Origin: Sipunculus nudus
Taxonomy: Eukaryota; Annelida; Sipuncula; Golfingiida; Sipunculidae
Reading direction: 5' to 3'
NCBI GenBank assembly: GCA_026874595.1
Contig: CM049307.1
Span: 91,141,830 to 91,205,829 of the forward strand
DNA length: 64,000 nucleotides
Shown: piece after piece, positions 12,457-23,557 of the stretch
How the letters are laid out: each line of letters starts with the position of its first letter
Numbering within the stretch: position 1 is the stretch's first letter
Translations under genes and position numbers: made by a program
The notes under the pieces: model-generated
Told to the model about the DNA's origin: nothing
Seen by the model: only the letters and a program-made list of their open reading frames with translations
Database searches by the model: none

Positions 12457-12955
12457 TTAAGGCGGCTCTTCACGTTACTACATGCGACCAGGCTGTCGCC
12501 TCATGGTCTCCGGGGGTCGTCTGTATGGTCGGAAGAAGTCTGCTGAAGTCGCCCAAAGACTCGTGGCCTCTTACCTGTCACCGCTGGATTTTCAACATGT
12601 TCAAAATTCTCAGGGGACACTTGTTTGACGCAAGTGAGTGTTGTTACGAAGACAAACTTCTGAGGGGAAAATACTGGGCCGATCCGGGATTCGAACCCAT
12701 AATGGTGGCGCACAAGTCCGGCGTACAAACCGCTTCGCTAGAAAAGCAAGCTTCAATAGCGAGAGAGTTCGGTCCGCTTTTATGTCACCCCGTAACACAT
12801 AGCAGAGGAACTCGTCGAAGCTTGTCGCAGGTGGACGAAGCATGAATTCTAGTGTCGCAGGCTGTCGTCCGTGTGGTCGTAAGCTGTCGTAGATATCGTC
12901 GTAGGTTGTCGTAGATGGTTTCCTTTGTCGCAGCGACTGTGTCACCTTCAATAAG
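12457..12955. mobile_element. Probable element T3 related to T1 and T2, with an inserted tRNA-derived element
   Basis: The left flank starts TTAAGGCGGCTCTTCACG. The right end, reverse-complemented, contains GAAGGTGACACAGTCGCTGC. The right third is an array of GTCGTAG, GTCGCAG and GTCGTCC words, like the repetitive interiors of T1 and T2. The tRNA-derived element at 12643-12796 lies inside it. The ends are more degenerate than those of T1, so the boundaries are approximate. Confidence 0.45.
12643..12796 (-). mobile_element. tRNA-derived short element (SINE or tRNA-MITE), family S2, copy 1
   Basis: On the minus strand there is a perfect Pol III A box (TAGCGAAGCGG) followed after about 35 bases by a perfect B box (GGTTCGAATCC), as in a tRNA gene. 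The surrounding sequence is not a foldable functional tRNA that I can recognise. A second copy at 22629-22778 on the same strand aligns along the whole length, including TTCGGYCCGCTTT and AAGCAAGCTT. Both copies run from GTTAC to GTAAC, a short terminal inverted repeat. Confidence 0.8.
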
Positions 12956-13363
12956 GACACCTGGCGGCAAGTCAAAAGAATTAAAATCTGGCTTCTAAAC
13001 ACTTGGCATATCTTGAAATGGTTTGTTGATTTTTTTACAACCGTATGAACTGGTCTTTTGAAACATGAATTTGATTAAAATTTGAGCACTAGAACTGTCT
13101 TCGTTTGAGTCGGGACTAAAGAGTGCCAGAATAAAATGTCTAAGTGCCATCACTGCCGGCTAGTAGGGCTGGGTATCGCCTGCACATTTCGTATTGCAAC
13201 ATATTACCATATGTGGTAGCGTATAGCGAAACGTATCGCAATAGTTCATTGTATTTTATTTATTGCAAATGAGTGTGTTTTTATGTATATATATAGTTTG
13301 TATTGTTCACATAGCGTGAATTCAATACATCGCGGTGATAGTGCTCTACCGTATGGGAGCCGG

Positions 13364-13411
13364 CTGATGAGTGAGCCGGCTTGAATGCTGCTCTCACGAA
13401 ACAGATCTGTC
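13364..13411 (+). ncRNA. Hammerhead ribozyme-like motif (probably degenerate)
   Basis: The conserved core CUGAUGA (13364-13370) is followed by stem II with arms GTGAG and CTCAC (13371-13375, 13393-13397). Next come GAAA (13398-13401), a palindromic stem III CAGATCTG and the cleavage triplet GUC ending at 13411. This is the type I order of elements. I cannot find a convincing stem I next to the core, so activity is doubtful. Type I hammerheads with short stem III are known from Penelope-like elements and animal retrozymes. A (TA)n tract starts 50 bp downstream. Confidence 0.6.
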
Positions 13412-13456
13412 GCACAAACTGATGAAGTCAAACTAACCGTACTTTAATTATTTATG

Positions 13457-13462
<6 letters not shown>

Positions 13463-13524
<62 letters not shown>
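13463..13524. repeat. (TA)n microsatellite
   Basis: Uninterrupted TA dinucleotides seen directly, downstream of the hammerhead-like motif. Confidence 0.98.
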
Positions 13525-13527
<3 letters not shown>

Positions 13528-14332
13528 CATACATTTTATTATCATTAATCATTATTTATCATTTTAAACACAGTGAGACAATATAAAAGTTTATGTAGAT
13601 CAGTCTATTTAAAAAAAGAAATATGACAATATTATTTAGTGATGTATTTACTTAAGGACTAATTTTTTGTTGACATCACTTAAAATAAAAATACAGTTTG
13701 AGAAGTCTGGGCTTTGCTATAGCACAGAGTGGTAGAGGTGCCGATACTTGACACTTGGTCTTAATGCGTATAGCATTACCAGTTAGGGTAGGGCGAGAGT
13801 ATTGCAGTCATGTCCTTCTGTTTGTCTGTACATTGTGTATGCATTTCCAGAGGTAGGACTAAAAATATGACGTTCATCTAAAATAATACACTGTATCTTG
13901 GTTCTATAATTTATGAGAGTAAAAAGTATATTACCAATAGTTCACTATCCCGTTTCCGGTCTCGGGGCGAGGGATTGTATTAGTGCATATCGATCCTCTG
14001 ACATTACGACCAGATAACTGGCCTGCCAGAGTGTCTTTACATCTAGGTCTGGAGAACGCATTATAAGGTCCCATTAGGATGCAAATGATTTCGTAATTTC
14101 TGACAACGCCTCATGACCTACAGGTTCACTGTCAATTAACATAAACGAGACCAATAGTTGGCATTTTTTGTGTACTTTCTAATAACATCAAATATGAGCG
14201 AGAAAGGTTCCGTTTTAACTCAGCATATTGGTAAACCCCCACGGCAGGTTTGTTGAATTTATGACCTCATGATCATGTGTGTTTGCGCCTATTGGCCAGA
14301 ATAAGACTCACGTGAGTAAACGACTCTGCTGC
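13525..14332. other. Unassigned sequence
   Basis: No recognised repeat family or exon. Confidence 0.5.
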
Positions 14333-15596
14333 TTAAGCTCCCATCACACGAGAAGGAGACCTTACGGCGACCATGGAGACCTAGCAGATCGGCGTTGATC
14401 GCCATGGACATGGGAAAAACCGTCCATGTGTGACGGCTATGCCGCTGTCAATAGGCTTGCACGACGTGTACAATTGCATTTTTCGGCCGTTTTATGCCGT
14501 TCCTACCACATTGTATGGCGCTGCTACACCGTCGTTTATGATCAAACTGCGTTCCCCTTACGTCCGCATGAGGTCCCTACTACCCACTGAAGAGCTCAGT
14601 CCACGACAGGGCTGCGATCATGATGATCCCGCTGCAACCGGTCCCCGATCCGTCTTCGATCAAGACGACGGAACTGCGCGCGTGGGTAGATGCTACTGCG
14701 CTGCTTCAGACTGGCAGTCGGTGGTTGATATGGTCCCCGTGGTTGACTAGTACACATAATATGACCGGTGTAAGAAAGTTTAGTGAAGCCACACATGTCA
14801 GCATGGACAGAAATTACATGCTACAACCGGCCTGTCTGCAAGGCCAACAGATTATGCTGCTCCACAAACAGCTGGCATTGGCCAAAAGGAAACAGCAGGA
14901 GCGAACCGGATAGACTGATGCTACCATGTTTACTGGCGATCTACCTGCCCTCTCAGGAAGCTGGTACTGTGCTGCTGGGACACTGATGGCGATCGAATTC
15001 CGATCTGACTGAGCTTTTAATCCACGGCGACCCCGCGGCGGAAATTTTGTCCATGTTCAAAACTGGTCGTCACTCATGGCGTTCATGGTGACCATATGAC
15101 GACCCAAGGCGAATGTATATCGCTCCTACGAAGCTCATGAAAACATAAGGCCACTCTGGCTGCGCTCTACGGCGATCTGCCCCAATTCGGTGATCACAGC
15201 GAGATCGCCCTCTCGTATGACGGGGTGTTTCGGGCCTTTAAACAGAATAGCGACCGTTGTGCCTCCCATTGGCGACCATATAATCTACCAGGTCGTCGCT
15301 AGAGGCTCAAAGAAGGCAGAATGGTTGCCAAGGCCTATCAAAGGTGGTACACAGTAGTTTGAGACTTCACAAGGGACGCCATGGTCGCCGCGAATTTTTA
15401 ACAGTCGAAGAAAGGTCATCAAGGAGGTGGGCTGTTCAAAGGTGGCTCAAAGGAGGCAGAAGGGAGGTTCGAGCATTGCAGTGGTTACAGAATGAATTCA
15501 CCATGATCGCATTGGTTTTACATTGGAAGCACAGCTGAAGCGTCCTTGCCAGTTTTTGGTGGCACAAAGGTCGCAGTCCTGTGTAAAAGGGCCGTA
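14333..15596. mobile_element. Non-autonomous DNA element T2, TTAA-starting ends, GCGACC-rich interior
   Basis: The left end reads TTAAGCTCCCATCACACGAG. The right end, reverse-complemented, reads CTACGGCCCTTTTACACAGG, a degenerate inverted repeat resembling that of T1. Both margins are made of degenerate GGCGACC/GGAGACC/GCGATCG words. The middle (about 14430-14960) is GC-richer and has overlapping open frames of 60-106 codons with no domain I recognise. It may be decayed transposon coding sequence or captured DNA. No clean target-site duplication is seen. Confidence 0.6.
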
Positions 15597-16800
15597 GGGA
15601 CTTCTGGGCATAGAAATGTTAGCCCCACAATGCACCGGGGTTTCTACATCCGGCGTATAAGTATAAATGCATGCAGTGAGTAGGGCAATATATTCCTTCA
15701 AAAACATTGGATAAGAATTATTTTAAGGCAAACTTCATAAATATGGGTGTTTTTGTGGCAAGGACTTCAAGGTTTAAGTGAAAGTATGCGCATGGGACAT
15801 GTATGAAGGGGTTTACTTTAAAGGTTACAAATTTTGATTTTGAAATTTGACACTTGGAACAAGTTGTCCCGGCCATCCTCGGAATTCCAAGCTGGAAGAG
15901 GTCCATTTTATGCAGAAACGAGCTCTGGCGGCAGGGTGGATTCGCGCTGGTTTTGAGCCTTCCTGTCAAGAGCGGGGAATACAGTGACACAGCTAGCATA
16001 TTTCCAGTTTATGCCTTAAGAAAGGTACTTCAGCTGGGTTCGTCTGGGGCAGACTTGTCCGAAGCAAATTTCTCAAATGCACCCACGATGTGTCTGGCAA
16101 ACGGCGCTGCGACAGACTTCTGGCTTAATGATATCAAAATGCTCAGTATATATGGTGAAACTGACCCCCTTAGGACACAAGTTACACCTCAAACAAAAAA
16201 AAATAAAAAAAAGAGCATGTCCAATGTGTAGACATAGAGGTGTTGCGTGGAAACGATATGGTGTCACCGCATTGAATAAAAAAAGAGAAGGTCCATGAGC
16301 TTGCCAAGGTGTCACCCAGAGCAAGCCAGTAACTATATGCTTAGACAGGATACTTGTTGCTTCCTCTTAGATTACTGTCTGCACCTACACAGATCCGTCG
16401 ACGTACTGCTGATGGCTTCCTATTCGCGACTTGCGAGGTTTTATCTTCTTATATATTTACTTTTTAATGTACCGCCAGGGTTGAATTTTCGCAATATCAT
16501 TACACAGAGTATATCCATTAACATATAGATAAGTAATATTAAAATATATGTACGCGAATATGTAAGACATTTGACGAAAACAAACGGGGAGAAATTATAA
16601 TTCCTTATTGCAAGATAATTTGAAAGATTACTTGAAGTAGCAATCTCAGAATTACGGGTTATATACAAAAAAAAGGTTATTCATAATATAGGACCACGAA
16701 AATGGTTCTAATTCACGACGGTATTATTGTCGCGTCATTTTCTTCCGTAAAATCGAGAATTTGAAACTTCCCGCGAACAAACAGGCAATAACAGTGTTAA
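15597..16800. other. Unassigned; contains an unrecognised 125-codon open frame
   Basis: A plus-strand open frame at 15854-16231 is one of the longest free of simple repeats, but shows no recognisable domain and ends in a lysine-rich A tract. The opposite strand is also open for 93 codons nearby. I do not call it a gene. Confidence 0.4.
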
Positions 16801-16844
16801 CCCGCTGCCACTTTAAGACTCGAGCCAGCCAAATACCAGGACCC

Positions 16845-16955
16845 ACGATATCTTTGACAGGTACAGAATCCTGCCACAGTCAGATTTGAACCCACACCTC
16901 CCACTTAATGGGAAATATATTATAATTGACGGTGGTGCCAACATCCTTTTACTGT
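16845..16955 (-). mobile_element. Possible tRNA-related SINE fragment
   Basis: On the minus strand GGTTCAAATCTGAC resembles a B box, preceded by GTTGGCACCACCG and followed by CTGTGGCAGG. The A box is weak and no second copy was found, so this is tentative. Confidence 0.35.
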
Positions 16956-17794
16956 ACTTAAAACATAAGTCATAATGCTCTTCTTAAACAATAGATCGAA
17001 TTTTGCCCAACTTTGTTCCCGCTGCATCGACGGTTGAGTCATAACTGCCCGTTTGTCTTGAAGCGTTCAGGATAATTAATGCCAAGCGTCATCTTCCATA
17101 ATTTCTTATAATTCTGAGGCATTTGACATTATTTCGCGAATTTCGTTGAGAAATAACGGGTGCACTCGGCCCAAGGAAAAAAAATGTGGGAGATCTCACA
17201 GACCTGTCTCAATGCAAGGCATGTGTAATATGAAAACACATTTGTCCTGGTAAACAAATAACTGACTTAATATACTGAAATTATTCGTCTTATGCTATCA
17301 GGAACACTTGCAATCTAAACTTGATTTTTGAATATTATATTACTAAAATACAACAGTAAAGAAAGAAACACTGGAACACAATTTAACACATGTAATTTAT
17401 TCATTATAGCAATTAAACCGAGTTACATTATTCATTCTGGTTCCTTTGTCGTCACATAATGAATAATTTCTGATAGGAAATCGGTTTACTTGGTATAATA
17501 TTGCAGCTGTTCATCAGTGCTTTACGGCTTTACGTCCAGATCGGTGCCCGCATACACATCTGCATAAGGGTCACACCAAACCATGTTCTGTACGGCCTAT
17601 GACTGGTGAATATATAGAGAATCAGGAATTAAGGGGAGGTGAAAAAAAATATTGCATCATTACGGCATAAATTTCAAGCATTTTCTATACATTTTCCCTT
17701 CTCTAACACTCGCCACTTCCCTCTGCTTTATAATCATGAAATCTGCTGTATTGAATCTTATCTAAAATATTGACCGTATAAATTAATTTAGTGT

Positions 17795-18020
17795 GACTCG
17801 CAGGTCTCAATGAGATTTTGAGTTCAATTTTCAATCGAGGCGGTGAGATTATACACGGTCGTCCCAAACCCAGCGTGAGCGCTTTGCAGGCTTAATGGGA
17901 AGGTTGTGCCCTGCAGGAGTCTTTTATTCAAAACGCCTTTCGGTGGGTTCCCCTGTGTTATATAACCCAGCACTGGAGATGACACACACATCCCGGACCC
18001 GCAGCAGTGGACAACGGAGC
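17795..18020 (+). mobile_element. tRNA-derived SINE, family S1, copy 2
   Basis: It aligns with copy 1 from GAGTTCAAxTxTC through GCGGTGAGATT and CAGGCTTAATGGGAAGG to the tail CAGCACTGGAGATGA and GACCCGCAG. The B box is mutated (GAGTTCAATTTTC) and the copy is clearly old. Confidence 0.7.
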
Positions 18021-18400
18021 CTTGTTGAGCGGCTCTGCCATGGTGTGAGAAACCTAAATGTAATTCTGCATGTGTACATATTACTTATTTAGGCAAGAAT
18101 TAATTAGAAAATGGAAGTGGAAACCTCGACCAAAAAATAATAAAAAAAGGTACAGAATCAATTAATTGGCTCTTCACAAGATTGTTGACCGACTCATCGT
18201 ATCGGGACCAGGGACAGCCACTTTCATTATTACAATAACTTATTTAGCATATATTGTTACATATGTCTCTTTTATTGTATGCAGCAGTCTTACATGGCGG
18301 CATAGCCCGGCCTACGCGATGGGTCTGACGTGTAAACAGCGATCATGCTAGTCTGGTGGTTTCTCGCCTGGCCGAGCCGGGCCCGGCCCACGTGTGAACC

Positions 18401-18505
18401 TACGCTCCCGAGGCAGCGGAAACCTTGCGCTTCTAAAGAAGCAACTGATTTTTCCTTACGATATAGGAAGTAGCCCTATAGGTAAAGCGCTGTGTAAAGA
18501 GCGTA
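18401..18505 (+). mobile_element. 105-bp inverted-repeat element, family D, copy D1 (internally deleted)
   Basis: The ends are TACGCTCCCGAGGCAGCGG and, reverse-complemented, TACGCTCTTTACACAGCGC. They share TACGCTC and CAGCG. It is flanked by a perfect 9-bp direct repeat GTGTGAACC (18392-18400 and 18506-18514), which is a target-site duplication. Its left 50 bp and right 50 bp match the two ends of the 698-bp element at 28221-28918 in reverse orientation, so it is an internal-deletion derivative. A 9-bp duplication suits Mutator-like or Merlin-like transposases; the superfamily is not proven. Confidence 0.9.
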
Positions 18506-18556
18506 GTGTGAACCCTGATATGTAGAAACACAGCGTTCGTTGTTCTAGATGTTTCC

Positions 18557-19113
18557 TGTAACGTCTGTATTATGGATTCTTTAGATTGTTGGGGAAATGG
18601 AAAGTTCTCGGCTTGAGATAAAAAGTTATAAATAAGGGGCTGTGTTTTACAGCTGGGTAGAGGGGGCGATATATTCCACGGACACAGAAGAGTGTAAGTC
18701 AGTTTGTGGACCTTTTCCTATAACTACGGCAGTTATAGCTTTTCTTCGAAATTGTAACGGATTTTAAATAGTTTTCAGCTTGTCTTTAGGATCACTATCC
18801 GAACTTTGGATTACAACAAATTGATTTTGTGATTGAACTGGACTGTAATTTTCTGAGAAGATTTATGTGAACTGTTCATCTGGATTATATGCTTAAAAGG
18901 ACTTTTTGTCGCTGTGACAGTAGTGGTAACCAGATACTGTACACTATATTTATATACTTGTATTGATTTACTGTTGTACTGTTGTTATACTGTGTAATTG
19001 TATTAACTGAATGTATTGTAATGTTAGGATTGTTTTAAGAATAAATTATAAGTATTGTTAAAAAACACTTCTTTATTCATTCCCCTAGACAATTCACGCT
19101 GCCTAGTGTTACA
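18557..19113 (+). mobile_element. Candidate solo LTR of an LTR retrotransposon
   Basis: The 557-bp segment starts TGTAAC and ends GTTACA, a perfect 6-bp terminal inversion of the kind that bounds LTRs. It has a TATA box (TATAAATA, 18627-18634) near the start and a polyadenylation signal (AATAAA, 19040-19045) about 70 bp before the end, as expected for U3-R-U5. There is no primer-binding site after it, no second LTR and no 5-bp target duplication (TTTCC versus GAATC). It could instead be an unrelated promoter-like region. Confidence 0.4.
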
Positions 19114-19890
19114 GAATCTGTTTTTTTTCTCTCCATTACAAAATTAATGTTTGACACGACTATGTGATCTGTTGATATTAGGTTCCGTAACAATATGTAT
19201 ACAGTTACTAGGTATATATAGGTGTATGGCTGTATAGGCATTTATATAGTATACAAAACTTTTTTCGAAGATGACAGAGTTAAAACTGCTGATTCAGCTT
19301 CCAAAGTTCTGGATTTATTCAAAATAGGTCCGTCATTTTAGAAAATTTAGAGGGGAGACCTGGTCAACTCCCTGTACTCACTCCTGGTTTCTCGCTTCGC
19401 TTCCTCGCATATCGGGTATTACCCAGTTTGGAAACACCTATCCCATTCCAGGACCCTTGACATGGTACATTGTAATGTTGGAATTCTTTTATAAGTTCAG
19501 ATCTTCATGGTAGGCTAATAATAGGAATCCCATATCCCCCAAAATGCGTTGAAACATGGTTGTTTATACAACGCCGCGTTTATTATGTTTGGTGTACCTG
19601 TAGTTATCTCAATGTTGTTATTTTTCTTATTCATGAACGCATGTTTATATACATGCAGTTAAGTCTAAGTCAGTAATGATATTTCTATATAATTAATACT
19701 TAGTTGTTTTTTTTTCTAGACCACGGTTTACCTGCTTCCGTTCTGATTTCACTCTCGAAAATTCGGCAGACGTATCGGTGGTGCGCTCTTCTAGGACAAG
19801 TTTGTTTTATTTTGCGGGATTATGTCCTATTAAGCTGAATAATCAATAATTTTAATATTTCTCCATTAGGTGCCCCTATTTCTTTTGTGT
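19114..19890. other. Unassigned sequence
   Basis: No recognised element. Confidence 0.5.
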
Positions 19891-19897
19891 CCTCAAC

Positions 19898-21430
19898 GCC
19901 TGTGACGCTTTTTCAGGAGGCGCCTCGGGGATTTCCACTGGCCTGTTAAGACCGTGGCCAGAGCGGATATCCTACCCAAAAGGCATTTCCGTGCAACACG
20001 CGGTCAGGCGGGTCTACTATAATCCCCATTAATCCCCCATATCCATTGTAACGCCTCTAAAGGAATTTCTCTCTCAAAAAGAAGTAAAGATTTTTAATCC
20101 AAATATCACATGGCTCCGCTTGCAATGCGAGGGCTTTTAAGTTTGGTCAGCACTGGGCACCGAGTCCAGTGATGTGACCACTGTTTGACAAATGTTTTTA
20201 TGTGTTTCAGGTATGTTGATTTTTATACATTCAAAAATATCTTTCCATGATAAACATGCTTTCAAAAGTTCGGCCAAGTCATGTGTTTTATGAAGTTGTT
20301 TATACAAAGAAGCCCCACAACTTAATTATCATTTGGGTTGGGTGGGGGTGGGGTCTGGAGAGGGATGGGGGGGGGGGGGGGGTGGTTCTTATATACTTTT
20401 TAAGATCCGTTGTCTGTAGGGACGGCGCAACATAAAAAAAAATATTACCAGTAAATCTTTAAATTGATAACAAACTAGAATCTGTAGTCAGGGCGTACAG
20501 TCCTCCATCAGAATCTCATTTAATATCAGTCATGTGTTCACGTGTATGCGTCTCATGTGAACATTGTCATGCTTCAGTAACACGAGTTCACCTTGCGAGT
20601 TGCAGAACAAATAAATTCGAATAGGTGGCTTTCACATGGGGACAAATGGTCCTTTGTCATAATGGTTTATAAGAAAATATATAAGAAATATATTGTGTTG
20701 ATTCTTAAAAACTCCAAAATGAAATGGACAATTAATATGTCTTAATCCTAACCCTCTACAATTGTCCAGTTAAACATTTTTCGCCTGTCACGCTTTTTCA
20801 GGAGGCGACCTGTAATCCCCACTGAACCCCATTTCTATTATATCAGCTGTTAAGGAATTTTACTCTGTCAAAAGGAATAAAGATTTAAAATTCAAGCGCG
20901 GAACACATGTTCACATGAATCTTTCAAAAGGAAGCAGTTTTCCGTTGAGTGGACACAAAGAGCTGAGGCCCTTTACGCGATCACCGTTTTTTTTAGGGTT
21001 TTCAGGTATAATGATTTTTATAGATTTAGAAGTATCTTTCCATGATAACCATGGTTTAAATAGTTCGGCCGATTTATTGGTTGTTAAAAAAAAGGTTTGC
21101 ACTCACTCCTAAGGGTCTTCAATCTCTTGGGGACTTTGAAACCCCAGCCAGAATCTACTAATCAGTCGTCCGTTCATACGTGCACGTTTCATGTAAAACA
21201 TTGTCATGGTTTAGAAACACGGAATCACCAGGCGAGTAGCAGAACAACTGCATACGAATGGGCGGCTCCTACTCGGGGGCAAAGGAATAGCCCCTTACAA
21301 TTATTTCTTTGTGGAATCGTGATAATGGCCCTTAAGAAAAAAAAAAATAAATATTATGGTGATTCCGACTGCCTCCAAAAATGTTTTGTATTTCCGATGC
21401 AGTATTACTCTACCCCTCTACAAATTTTCA
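19898..21430. repeat. Old tandem segmental duplication, units of about 0.88 and 0.65 kb
   Basis: Unit 1 (about 19898-20775) and unit 2 (about 20783-21430) share blocks in the same order: GCCTGTSACGCTTTTTCAGG; an AATCCCCA/CCCCAT block with AAGGAATTT; TTTCAGGTAT with ATATCTTTCCATGATAA and AGTTCGGCC; CATTGTCATGSTTYAG; and finally CTCTACAA. Units differ by many substitutions and indels, including a poly-G run of about 16 bases only in unit 1 (20367-20382). Open frames of 63-120 codons inside are not conserved between units. Confidence 0.75.
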
Positions 21431-22620
21431 GCAAGTTCTGTATATTAAAGTTTGCATAATTTACTGAAAGACAATGCAACGAACCAAGGCTGAAGTGGTT
21501 TCTCTGCTAAATTCTTTCATCGAAATATATCAACCTGCTTTCTTTTTATCTGGGAGAGTTGTCAATTTTGCAATAGACCTGCTTATTCCTTGACAATTTA
21601 CAGTACTTTTACCAAACATTGAACACTGTTGGAATATATTTTCTCTGGGCCTATCTTTTTCACATTATACGTTACGCATACAATAGACTTCAGCGACATA
21701 TGCATGTGTATACAAATAACGCATGTGTCTGTAAACATGCCTTTGACTATACCCTCAACTGACTACACTGAATAAACATCGAGTATTACGATGTCGCCTC
21801 AGCTTCAACTAATACAAAGCATCTTTCATATAATTTCACGGTAGAATGCTTCTTTATACAATCGTTATATCTACGATGTTTGCCAAGCAATGAAGCTGTC
21901 GGGTCTATGTTGTTTATCGGAAAAAAACTTCTCATTAAACAATTCATACACCCTGTAAATGCCTTACGTCTCTTTCCAAAATTTATTTCTTTGTGTGTGT
22001 GATTTCTGGAATAGAAAATTTTTTTTCTATGTTGATATTTTGGGGGAGGGTGTTCCTGGAGAATTCTAGCAGAAGTAATCTTTATATCATATATGTGAAA
22101 CACATGACAAACGTTCCTGCAAAAACCCTAGGATTAAAATATGCGTCGTTTAGTTCCTATCAGCTCATTACAAAAATATGCATCAGATAGAGCCGCTAGT
22201 TCATATCATTTCTTAAATATTCAGAAGTTAAGTATTATATAGAGCGACTGAAGCATAATAATAATGTTTATAATGATGATATAGGTGTTGGCATGATTAC
22301 CATATACATATAAATTTAAAAGCATATAAACGACTGAAGTGTATGGCCCATGTGATAAATAAAACACAAGATAAAAAGTGTCCTGTCTTGATTGAACAAC
22401 AAAAATGCAAGTCCAAAAAGTCCATTCTTGCATATGATGTCATATCTGTTTTATATATGAAGTTTTCCATTTTCTCTACACTGCGGCCATCTGGTGTTAC
22501 AGATACACAATGAACAAATTGATTCTCAAGGAAGCTCTCATTTTGTGGTTGATATGACTAGCTTCTTGGGACCATTAACTAAATATATACCATTATTAAC
22601 CATTTTACATGCTTACTTTT
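21431..22620. other. Unassigned sequence
   Basis: Opposite-strand open frames at 21786-22190 have no recognised motif. Confidence 0.5.
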
Positions 22621-22628
22621 TTTATACT

Positions 22629-22778
22629 GTTACAGAAACATTTGCTCAGGCGAAATCATTGTGCCGATTCGAACCCATATCGGTGGCGCAAATGTCCGGA
22701 GTTCCAATCGCTTCCCTAAAAAAGCAAGCTTAATTCACGGGTGAGACAGTTCGGCCCGCTTTATGTGCACTCCGTAAC
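22629..22778 (-). mobile_element. tRNA-derived short element, family S2, copy 2
   Basis: It aligns end to end with the copy at 12643-12796. On the minus strand the B box GGTTCGAATC is retained and the A box region is mutated (TAGGGAAGCGAT). It begins GTTAC and ends GTAAC like copy 1. Confidence 0.75.
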
Positions 22779-23284
22779 TTGCGCATTGAGGATTAAGATG
22801 ATTCCTAGTAAATAAATATTTAAGGCTGTATTAGCATTCAGGCCCATGGAACATACGCTATTTTAATTGGAAATTCTGATAATTGACGTCTATTAACCAA
22901 AGATAGTCCCAGGCAACGTTTATATAAAAAAGAATAGGCCAGAAACGCCAATCCCACCGCATACAGGCTGTTCATTTTGTTTATATCTACGTGTTTAAAG
23001 CATGTGGGGCCATATAATATATTTCCGGAGTTTTGGAAAGTGTGGTTTCCAACTAATGACCTTTCAGCATCCAGACATGGGTTTTCTGTTTGTAAACATT
23101 GGCGTGTGTACTGTGTTAACTAACATGCTGTAGATAAACAAGCTCATACGTCACAGAGGCGTTATAAGAGCCTTCCTTAACAGGGATTATCTACGTTCAT
23201 TAACATGTTGTACACATAGTAAGCCGGAAATCACATAAAATCTATAGAAAAAACAGGTAAATAGCTGGCTTTAACATAGGGCTC

Positions 23285-23287
<3 letters not shown>

Positions 23288-23340
<53 letters not shown>
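23288..23340. repeat. (TA)n microsatellite
   Basis: TA tract with minor interruption at its right end; it forms the left bracket of the hammerhead cassette. Confidence 0.97.
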
Positions 23341-23342
<2 letters not shown>

Positions 23343-23429
23343 AGGTAGAATTGCCCTCCGTTGTATAGTGCTCTATGTTCTAAAGGGTAGGCCGGAGCAA
23401 TATAACACTGAAGAAAAGCAACACTGTAA

Positions 23430-23478
23430 ATTCACTACAGACTTTTTTCACGGGATGCGACCCGATCATCAGGTGAAT
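23430..23478 (-). ncRNA. Type I hammerhead ribozyme motif
   Basis: Reading the minus strand: stem I 5' arm AUUCAC (23478-23473), core CUGAUGA (23472-23466), stem II CGGG/CCCG with a six-base loop, GAAA (23449-23446), then a short stem III region and UGUA with predicted cleavage after A at 23436. Stem I 3' arm GUGAAU (23435-23430) follows, and stem I is a perfect 6 bp. Stem III is weak here (GAAAAAAGUCUGUA). The inverted copy has GAAACAGUCUGUA, where the stem pairs properly. This layout matches hammerheads of Penelope-like retroelements and animal retrozymes. Activity is untested. Confidence 0.75.
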
Positions 23479-23514
23479 GTTTTTAGAATGAAGCTCACTC
23501 ATTAATTGCTTCGT

Positions 23515-23533
23515 GAAACAGTCTGTAGTGAAT
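23515..23533 (+). ncRNA. Hammerhead 3' half with degenerate core
   Basis: GAAA, a three-pair stem III (CAG..CUG) and GUA followed by GUGAAU are intact. The upstream region expected to hold CUGAUGA reads roughly CUCAUUA, so this copy lacks essential core guanosines. Confidence 0.5.
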
Positions 23534-23557
23534 TTACAGTGTTGTTTTTCTTCAGTG

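Noticed and set aside
15854-16231. 125-codon frame as a gene
   Set aside because: No domain, no splice context and an overlapping open frame on the other strand; length alone is expected by chance in 64 kb.
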